Positions 6,564 through 11,219 of a stretch of DNA of 11,219 nucleotides are shown here, piece by piece. A program made the translations under genes and the position numbers. This DNA comes from an uncultured Clostridia bacterium (GTDB taxonomy: Bacteria; Bacillota_A; Clostridia; TANB77; CAG-508), in NCBI GenBank assembly GCA_947624715.1, contig CANQLO010000044.1, forward strand, positions 1 to 11,219. Reading direction: 5' to 3'. The notes under the pieces were generated by a model that was not told where the DNA came from, did no database searches, and worked only from the letters and a program-made list of their open reading frames with translations. Every line of letters starts with the position of its first letter. Position 1 is the stretch's first letter.

Positions 6564-7784
6564 ATGTGCGATACTAAAGTAAAAAACAGATGTATGAGTA
6601 TAATAATCATACTTTTAGTCATCTTTCTTTTCATAAATGTTTCCTTTGCAGATGATAATGTAACAAACGAAGCAAATGAAACTACCTATTCAAATAGGGT
6701 GTTATCACTTCAAGAACAAGAGAATATAGTTAAAGAAAATTTGGACAAAGCAAAGGAAAAACTGGAATATGTAGAAGGAGAATTATCCACATCACTTATT
6801 CAAATACAAGACTTAGAAAAAAGAATTGCAGAATATCAAGAAAAATTAGACAAGGTAAATGCAGAATACCAGGATGTTCAAAATAAAGTAAATGAAACAC
6901 AGAAAGAATTAGATGATATTCAAGCTCAATATGATAAAAAAAATGACTTATTAAAAAAAAGATTAGTTACATTATATAAAAGTGGTTCAACAACATATTT
7001 GGATGTATTGCTACATTCAAGCGACATAATAGATTTTATATCAAGATATTATATAATAAAAACAATTGTTGAATATGATTCAAAAGAACTTACAAAACTC
7101 TCAGAACAGAAGAAAAAAATAGTAAAAACATCAAATGAATTAAAAGAACAAAAAGCAAATATGAAACTTATCAAAGCAGAAGCAGAAGAACAGACTGTAG
7201 TTTTAACAAATACAAAAACAATCGTAGAAAATCAAAAATTAAGTTTAACAGAAAGTGAACAAAAACTAAAATCAGAAATTGATGCATATTTGAAACAACA
7301 AGAAGAACTAGAAAATTTGATTCAAAATGCAATATGGAATTCGACATATGAACTATCATATTCAGGTGGAGTAATGATTTGGCCAACATATGAATCATCA
7401 TATATAACATCACCATATGGAGATAGACTTCATCCAATTGACGGCATTATAAAAAATCATGACGGAATTGATATAGGTGGTAATATGAGTGACCCAGTTT
7501 ATGCAGCAGCAGATGGAATCATAATATATTCAGCATTTAATACTGGTGGATATGGTAATATGGTTATGATAGACCACGGACTAAATCAAGAAGGTGTAAA
7601 AGTAGTAACTTTATATGGACATGGCAGCAAGCTACTTAAAAATGTTGGAGATGTAGTAAAACAAGGTGATGTAATTATGGAAGTAGGTTCAACTGGACAC
7701 TCAACAGGACCTCATGTGCATTTTGAAGTAAGAGAAAATGGGGTATCAGTAAATCCAAAAAAATATTTATCAAATGAGGAGTAA
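6564..7784 (+). CDS. secreted coiled-coil M23 peptidoglycan endopeptidase, second paralogue
   Basis: A tandem paralogue of the preceding hydrolase, 406 aa. Signal peptide about 1-29 (helix 11-24, cleavage near VSFA), coiled coils about 48-130 and 170-252, the same helical block LLKKRLVTLYKSGS..YLDVLL (129-150), then an M23 domain from about 268. Zinc ligands H299 and D303 (NHDGIDIG) and H386 (HVHFEVR), plus H353 (YGHGS) and H384, are intact. The M23 domain has the complete GDRLHPI...NH region near 286-299 that the first copy has in altered form, so substrate preference may differ. ATG 6564 lies 5 bases after AGGAGG (6553-6558); the TTG at 6561 is too close to the SD. Only 30 bases separate it from the S41 protease gene. 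Its partner may be FtsX too, or another membrane protein. Confidence 0.92.
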   Translation: MCDTKVKNRCMSIIIILLVIFLFINVSFADDNVTNEANETTYSNRVLSLQEQENIVKENLDKAKEKLEYVEGELSTSLIQIQDLEKRIAEYQEKLDKVNAEYQDVQNKVNETQKELDDIQAQYDKKNDLLKKRLVTLYKSGSTTYLDVLLHSSDIIDFISRYYIIKTIVEYDSKELTKLSEQKKKIVKTSNELKEQKANMKLIKAEAEEQTVVLTNTKTIVENQKLSLTESEQKLKSEIDAYLKQQEELENLIQNAIWNSTYELSYSGGVMIWPTYESSYITSPYGDRLHPIDGIIKNHDGIDIGGNMSDPVYAAADGIIIYSAFNTGGYGNMVMIDHGLNQEGVKVVTLYGHGSKLLKNVGDVVKQGDVIMEVGSTGHSTGPHVHFEVRENGVSVNPKKYLSNEE

Positions 7785-7814
7785 TTAAAATATTTTAAAA
7801 GAAAGGATACGAAA

Positions 7815-9035
7815 ATGAAAAATAATCAAAAATTAAGAATTTTAATGACAATTATTATTACAGCAGTGTTAACATGCTCAATTACAATTTTATGGTTATA
7901 TGGAAGAACCGGAAATGAAGGATTAAATTCAATCTTAGGAACGGCTTTTGAATCTGACAAGCTAATGGCAAAACTAGATGTTATAGGAAAGAAAATTGAC
8001 GAAGAATATGTAGGTAATGAAGTTGATGAAAATGAATTATTAGAAGGAGCGGTAAAAGGGTATGTTGCAGGTTTAGGTGACCCATATTCAGAATACTTCT
8101 CAAAAGCAGAAATGGAAGACTTCTACACTAATACAGTAGGATCATTTGTAGGAATAGGTGTTGAGATAACAGCAGATTATGAAGAAAATGAAATTGTTGT
8201 TTATAATACAATAAAAGACTCACCAGCAGAAAAATCAGGATTAAAAGCAGGAGACGTAATTCTTGAAGTAGATGGAACAATATGCACAGCAGATGATTTT
8301 GATAATGTTCCAAATAGAATAAAAGGTAAAATTGGAACAAAGGCAAAAATCAAAGTTAGAAGAACAAATGAAAATAATGAAGATGAAATACTAGAATTTG
8401 AAATAGACAGAAACTATGTTGATATGGTAAGAGTAACATCACAAATGTTAGAAAAAAATATAGGATATATATATATATCAACATTTGACGGAAATAAAGT
8501 AGCAGAGCAATTTGAAGAAGAGTACGATAATTTAGTAGAAAAAGGAGCTAAATCACTAATTATAGATTTACGTACAAACAGTGGAGGTATAGTTACAGAA
8601 GCAGTAGATATAGCAGATTTATTTACAGATAATGGAGAAACTCTTTTAATAGAAAAAGAAAAATCAGGAAAAGAATATATTACTAAATCTATAAAAAACA
8701 AAAAAATAAAAATGGATACAGTAGTATTAGTAAATGAATTTTCAGCAAGTGCATCAGAAATTTTGGTAGCAGCATTAAAGGAATTAACTGATAATGTAAA
8801 AATAGTTGGCAGAACAACATATGGTAAAGGAATAATACAAACATTATACCAATTATCAGACGGAAGTGGAATAAAATTAACAACACAAGAATATTTTACA
8901 CCAAATCATAACAAGATAAATGGAAAAGGAATTGAGCCAGATGTTGAAGTTGAAGATGATGAAGTATTCCAAGGAGAGTTAGACGTAGAAAACGATAAAT
9001 CAATAAAGAAGGCAATTGAAATATTAAAAAATTAA
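7815..9035 (+). CDS. S41 family carboxy-terminal processing protease (CtpA/CtpB-like)
   Basis: A membrane-anchored serine protease acting outside the membrane on protein C-termini. The protein is 406 aa: anchor helix about 8-28, an N-terminal helical part with GLGDPYSEYF (86-95), a PDZ domain about 107-180 (GIGVEI, DSPAEKSGLKAGDVILEVDG), then the S41 domain. The catalytic pair is S312 in FSASASEI and K338 in TYGKG, with Q342. The DLRTNSGG (251-258) and GIEPDVEVE (372-380) signatures are present. SD AAAGGA 7802-7807 lies 7 bases before ATG. Related proteases in other bacteria degrade M23 and other murein hydrolases (Pseudomonas CtpA, E. coli Prc) or cut sporulation checkpoint proteins (B. subtilis CtpB). 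Position after two M23 genes suggests the first role, which is inference. Confidence 0.93.
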   Translation: MKNNQKLRILMTIIITAVLTCSITILWLYGRTGNEGLNSILGTAFESDKLMAKLDVIGKKIDEEYVGNEVDENELLEGAVKGYVAGLGDPYSEYFSKAEMEDFYTNTVGSFVGIGVEITADYEENEIVVYNTIKDSPAEKSGLKAGDVILEVDGTICTADDFDNVPNRIKGKIGTKAKIKVRRTNENNEDEILEFEIDRNYVDMVRVTSQMLEKNIGYIYISTFDGNKVAEQFEEEYDNLVEKGAKSLIIDLRTNSGGIVTEAVDIADLFTDNGETLLIEKEKSGKEYITKSIKNKKIKMDTVVLVNEFSASASEILVAALKELTDNVKIVGRTTYGKGIIQTLYQLSDGSGIKLTTQEYFTPNHNKINGKGIEPDVEVEDDEVFQGELDVENDKSIKKAIEILKN

Positions 9036-9040
9036 GTTTA

Positions 9041-9095
9041 TGTCAATGGGGACGGAGGTTTTTGACAATAAATGTCAATGAAAGCGTTTTTTGAC
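9041..9095. repeat. tandem REP-like hairpin units
   Basis: Two imperfect copies in tandem, 32 bases apart: TGTCAA 9041-9046 with TTGACA 9062-9067, and TGTCAA 9073-9078 with TTGAC 9091-9095. Both have TGTCAATG at the left, a central CG and a T-run before TTGAC. The first contains GGGGACGG. From memory, similar TGTCAATGGGGACGG strings are scattered in Clostridia genomes and resemble REP sequences moved by Y1 (RAYT-type) transposases. No transposase gene is present here. Confidence 0.5.
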
Positions 9096-9107
9096 TACAA
9101 AATAATA

Positions 9108-9143
9108 AAATGGGTACCACAACAGGTACTCATTTATTTATTA
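9108..9143 (+). terminator. intrinsic terminator after the S41 protease
   Basis: An 11-bp stem, 9108-9118 with 9125-9135 (core GGGTACC/GGTACTC, one G-U), has a 6-base loop ACAACA and a T-rich right flank (ATTTATTTATTAT). After two mismatches the A/T arms pair on for five more bases. Because both flanks are A/T-rich it may work in both directions. It is the likely end of the ftsEX-M23-S41 unit. Confidence 0.65.
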
Positions 9144-9187
9144 TAGCTATCATGCAAAATTTGTCGAATTTTGACATACGATTTATG

Positions 9188-9216
9188 TTGAAATCTGGAA
9201 AAATTTGTAGTATAAT
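9188..9216 (+). promoter_or_regulatory. orphan sigma-A promoter
   Basis: TTGAAA at 9188-9193, 17 bases, TATAAT at 9211-9216. No gene lies within about 650 bases downstream. A TGTCGAA sequence (the core of a Spo0A box) lies at 9162-9168, 20 bases before the -35, and TTGACA at 9171-9176. The promoter could drive a non-coding RNA or a very long leader of the Rpn-like gene. Confidence 0.5.
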
Positions 9217-9326
9217 TTTTTCATAAGAAAAAGTTTTTAATTTATTTGTATTTAACTTAATTTTATTTTTGCTTTACAAAATTATATTTTAGAAAAAATT
9301 TGTATTTAATTAGTTTTTATCATTTT

Positions 9327-9363
9327 TAGTAAGGTCAATCATTGCAGATATATGACTTTACTA
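9327..9363 (+). other. hairpin in the presumed transcript
   Basis: TAGTAAGGTCA (9327-9337) pairs with TGACTTTACTA (9353-9363) over 11 bp with one G-U, around a 15-base loop. No T-run follows, so it is not an obvious terminator. It lies about 105 bases downstream of the orphan promoter. Confidence 0.5.
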
Positions 9364-9424
9364 GATTATAATTATTTATTCTAAATATTTCAAGTAAAAA
9401 AATTTTTAAAGGTATCAAGTAAAA

Positions 9425-9491
9425 GCACAAAAGCTAAGTAGATAACATTTTTGTATAAAATGTTGCCAAAAGTAAAAAAATCTATTATAAT
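9425..9491 (+). repeat. 67-bp direct repeat, copy A
   Basis: Identical over all 67 bases to 9796-9862, 371 bases further on. The unit begins GCACAAAAGCTAAG, contains the perfect dyad AACATTTT/AAAATGTT (9444-9451 and 9457-9464, 5-base loop) and ends with a promoter. Outside the unit the flanks differ: AAAA before and CCCATC after. Confidence 0.9.
9463..9491 (+). promoter_or_regulatory. promoter within repeat copy A
   Basis: TTGCCA at 9463-9468 (5 of 6), 17 bases, TATAAT at 9486-9491. The -35 box overlaps the right arm of the dyad, so a protein bound to the dyad would block it. A terminator-like hairpin follows within about 60 bases. Confidence 0.5.
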
Positions 9492-9519
9492 CCCATCTTT
9501 AACAGCAAAAGAAAAAAAT

Positions 9520-9561
9520 AAGTCAGCATTTAGTTAATATAACTAAAATACAGACTTTTTT
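9520..9561 (+). terminator. terminator-like hairpin after repeat copy A
   Basis: AAGTC (9520-9524) pairs with GACTT (9553-9557), and TTTAGTT (9529-9535) with AACTAAA (9541-9547), with an unpaired interior (4 and 5 bases) between the two stems. Six Ts follow. A transcript from the copy A promoter would end here after roughly 60 bases. Confidence 0.55.
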
Positions 9562-9574
9562 GAAAAAAATTGAA

Positions 9575-9713
9575 TTGTGGTATGTAATATATTTTACATA
9601 AGAAATTCTTCAAAATATCTTATTTATAATACATATAGCAAATTATATAAAAGGTCAATAGTAGTTTTCAAAATGTAATAAAGATGTAAAGTACGTGCTA
9701 CAATATACCACAA
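9575..9713. repeat. 9-bp inverted repeat pair flanking 121 bases
   Basis: TTGTGGTAT at 9575-9583 and its exact complement ATACCACAA at 9705-9713. A small hairpin, ATGTAA/TTACAT, sits at 9582-9599 just inside the left end. The pair could be the ends of a tiny non-autonomous element or the closing stem of an RNA. No target-site duplication is clear. Confidence 0.3.
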
Positions 9714-9728
9714 AATAAAAATGATAAT

Positions 9729-9757
9729 TTGACAAAAAAATTAAGCATTTTTAATGT
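9729..9757 (+). promoter_or_regulatory. weak possible promoter upstream of repeat copy B
   Basis: TTGACA at 9729-9734 is perfect, with TAATGT 17 bases later at 9752-9757 (T, A and final T match). A start near 9764 would give the Rpn-like gene a leader of about 110 bases that includes copy B and the SD site. Confidence 0.3.
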
Positions 9758-9795
9758 TTACATAGATTTTTCTTATTTTCAACTGTTAAACTTCC

Positions 9796-9862
9796 GCACA
9801 AAAGCTAAGTAGATAACATTTTTGTATAAAATGTTGCCAAAAGTAAAAAAATCTATTATAAT
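9796..9862 (+). repeat. 67-bp direct repeat, copy B
   Basis: The exact second copy of 9425-9491. Its dyad arms are at 9815-9822 and 9828-9835. It ends at the last base of TATAAT, immediately before the AGGAGG of the Rpn-like gene. Confidence 0.9.
9834..9862 (+). promoter_or_regulatory. promoter within repeat copy B, abutting the SD site
   Basis: TTGCCA 9834-9839, 17 bases, TATAAT 9857-9862. The SD AGGAGG occupies 9863-9868, exactly where the gap between -10 and start point should be. A transcript starting near 9869 would lack the SD and have only about 9 bases before the TTG start codon. Confidence 0.45.
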
Positions 9863-9877
9863 AGGAGGTAATAATTA

Positions 9878-10939
9878 TTGACTAAAAAACGACATATCAA
9901 TACTAAAGATGAAAACTTACAAGAAGAAAATGAAAAGGTAGAATACATAAACCATCCCCATGATAAAATAATAAGAGATGTTTTATTAGATAAAGAAGAA
10001 GGATCATATTTTATAAATAAGGCATTAAACTTAAAAGAAGAAGAACAATTATCAGAAAAAAATTTATATAATTATAATAATAGTTTTGTAAACAATAAAT
10101 TACAAAACAAAATACCAGATGTAGTATATAAAATAGTAAAAGAAGAAACGAATAACAAAGAAGTAAAAAATAAAGAATCTGAAAATACAGAAATAGATAA
10201 ACATAGAGAAAAAGATAGACTAGAAGAAAGAGAAATATATATAATAATAGAACATCAAAGTAAAAAAGACCCACTTATGGAATATAGATTTTTTGATTAT
10301 AAAGTAGAAATAACAAGATTAGCATTAGATAAAGGCAAAGTAGGAGAAGAAAGTTATAAAGAGCCAAGTGTAATAGGAATATTACTTTATACAGGAAAAG
10401 AAAAATGGAGAAAAGAAGAACAAAATAATTTAAAAACTAAAAAGTCATTAAAATATTGGACAAAACAAGAATACACAAAATATAAATTAGTAGAAGCAAG
10501 CAAAATGTCAGAGGAAGAACTACTAAAAGAAAATACACTGTTATCCAAAATACTTTTAATAGAAAAAGCCGAGAGTACAGAAGAAATGATGGAAATGTAT
10601 TCAAAAATAATGAATCAAAATTTAAGTATAACAACTATAGAAAAAATAGAAAATTATATAATAATAATATTGTCACAATTTTTAAAAAAAGATAAAAAAG
10701 AACTAGAGAAAGTTCTAAAAAATTTTGAAGGGAGGAAAAAAACAATGATGCATATTGAAGAAGTATTAATAAGAGAAAGAAAAAAAGACAGAGCTGAAGC
10801 GAGAGCAGAAGAAAAAATAAGAATGATAAAAGAAATGCTATTAAATAAAGAACAAGATAGCAAGATACAGAAATATGCAGATGTAAGTAGCAAAGAATTA
10901 AATAAAATAAAAAAAGATTTATTAATTCAAAATACTTAA
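9878..10939 (+). CDS. Rpn/YhgA-like PD-(D/E)XK nuclease-family protein
   Basis: Related to the recombination-promoting nuclease (Rpn, once 'putative transposase YhgA') family, which in E. coli RpnA cuts DNA and stimulates RecA-independent recombination. The protein is 353 aa. The N-terminal HPHDKIIRDVL (26-36), D81 in IPDVVYKI, IIIEHQS (122-128, E125 and Q127), RFFDYKVEITR (137-147) and VIGILLYTG (165-173) follow the family core; the usual K is Q, as in relatives. A charged Lys/Glu/Asn-rich stretch of about 30 residues (87-117) is inserted between D81 and E125. The C-terminus (301-353) is a charged helix plus a short helix-turn-helix-like end. TTG 9878 is the only possible start: TAA is in frame at 9872, AGGAGG is 9 bases upstream, and the first in-frame ATG is far inside. 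The function here is inferred from family only. Confidence 0.8.
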   Translation: MTKKRHINTKDENLQEENEKVEYINHPHDKIIRDVLLDKEEGSYFINKALNLKEEEQLSEKNLYNYNNSFVNNKLQNKIPDVVYKIVKEETNNKEVKNKESENTEIDKHREKDRLEEREIYIIIEHQSKKDPLMEYRFFDYKVEITRLALDKGKVGEESYKEPSVIGILLYTGKEKWRKEEQNNLKTKKSLKYWTKQEYTKYKLVEASKMSEEELLKENTLLSKILLIEKAESTEEMMEMYSKIMNQNLSITTIEKIENYIIIILSQFLKKDKKELEKVLKNFEGRKKTMMHIEEVLIRERKKDRAEARAEEKIRMIKEMLLNKEQDSKIQKYADVSSKELNKIKKDLLIQNT

Positions 10940-10978
10940 TAAAAAATTGAACTGATAAAAATTTAGAGTGTATGAACG

Positions 10979-11029
10979 AAAAACGGACAAAACATTGGCG
11001 TAATAGTCAGGACTTGTTCGTTTTTTTTT
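10979..11029 (+). terminator. intrinsic terminator of the Rpn-like gene
   Basis: AAAAACGGACAA (10979-10990) pairs with TTGTTCGTTTTT (11014-11025), 12 bp with one G-U, around a 23-base loop. The T-run covers 11021-11029. AGAGT 10965-10969 and ACTCT 11030-11034 could add an outer stem. The stem with its A-run could also terminate - strand transcription. Confidence 0.75.
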
Positions 11030-11043
11030 ACTCTGGGAAGCTT

Positions 11044-11079
11044 ATTTACCTGCGACGATAGATTTCACGTAAATTTTTT
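11044..11079 (+). other. short hairpin followed by T-run
   Basis: ATTTAC (11044-11049) and GTAAAT (11069-11074) are complementary around 19 bases and followed by five Ts. It may be a weak backup terminator between the two convergent units, and the stem is short enough to be chance. Confidence 0.3.
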
Positions 11080-11096
11080 AGATTTTTTTTAGATAT

Positions 11097-11135
11097 AAAA
11101 AAAAAAAGACTTAAACAGAAAAATCTGTAAGTCTT
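11097..11135 (-). terminator. intrinsic terminator of tRNA-Phe
   Basis: Read on the - strand, AAGACTT pairs with AAGTCTT (+ strand 11129-11135 and 11106-11112), with an added A-T pair and a CAGA/TCTG inner stem beyond a 2-base bulge. Eleven Ts follow (As at 11097-11107 on +). It starts 10 bases after the CCA end of the tRNA, so the tRNA is the last gene of its transcript. Confidence 0.85.
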
Positions 11136-11144
11136 GATTTTATA

Positions 11145-11219
<75 letters not shown>

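Larger units (their letters stand above)
9036..9877. other. 842-base gene-free region rich in hairpins and promoters
   Basis: I see no coding sequence on either strand. In order it holds tandem REP-like hairpins (9041-9095), a terminator (9108-9143), an orphan promoter (9188-9216), a hairpin (9327-9363), the first 67-bp repeat with its promoter (9425-9491), a terminator-like hairpin (9520-9561), a 9-bp inverted repeat pair (9575 and 9705), a weak promoter (9729-9757) and the second 67-bp repeat (9796-9862). It looks like accessory rather than core DNA. Confidence 0.7.

Noticed and set aside
9425..9862. CRISPR array
   Set aside because: Only two repeats of 67 bases separated by 304 bases, no regular spacers and no cas genes.
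9878..10939. True transposase with an insertion sequence
   Set aside because: The YhgA-type name is historical. Motifs are those of a PD-(D/E)XK nuclease, and no terminal inverted repeats or target duplications bound the gene.

Overview
The window is very A+T-rich. Nine of its ten protein genes carry standard Shine-Dalgarno (SD) sites and AGA/ATA/GGA-rich codon use, every protein gene lies on the + strand, and a tRNA-Phe lies on the - strand at the right edge. A SleB-type germination hydrolase, FtsEX followed by PcsB/CwlO-like M23 hydrolases, and an S41 carboxy-terminal protease together point to a spore-forming low-GC Firmicute, most likely a Clostridia lineage. The species cannot be named from this sequence.

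Left part (1-3532). A structured intergenic region with a possible sigma-G promoter leads into sleB, whose stop codon lies inside a terminator-like stem. A near-consensus sigma-A promoter (TTGACA-17-TATAAT) then drives a three-gene unit: a YqeG-type HAD phosphatase, an A24 prepilin peptidase with a reduced N-terminus, and an M24 Xaa-Pro peptidase. The unit ends at a clear intrinsic terminator. The phosphatase gene has an unusual start: the strong SD site is separated from the AUG by a perfect 8-bp hairpin.

Middle part (3585-9143). A second promoter (TTGAAA-17-TATGAT) precedes ftsE and ftsX, which overlap, then two tandem secreted coiled-coil M23 peptidases and an S41 (CtpA-like) protease. FtsEX is known to gate PcsB/CwlO/EnvC-type hydrolases from across the membrane. 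The cluster therefore reads as a septal or side-wall peptidoglycan hydrolysis module, with a protease that may control it. A perfect 11-bp stem-loop separates the first M23 gene from the second.

Right part (9041-11219). This looks like an accessory islet. Tandem REP-like hairpins and a terminator are followed by about 840 bases without a gene. That stretch holds an orphan promoter, several hairpins, and two identical 67-bp direct repeats, each carrying a dyad and a promoter (TTGCCA-17-TATAAT). The second repeat ends exactly at the SD site of a TTG-started gene for an Rpn/YhgA-like PD-(D/E)XK protein. Its terminator faces the terminator of tRNA-Phe(GAA), whose first base lies just outside the window.

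No complete new defence or mobile system is visible. The most unusual signals are the SD-hairpin-AUG arrangement at 1004-1046 and the repeat/promoter architecture upstream of the Rpn-like gene.
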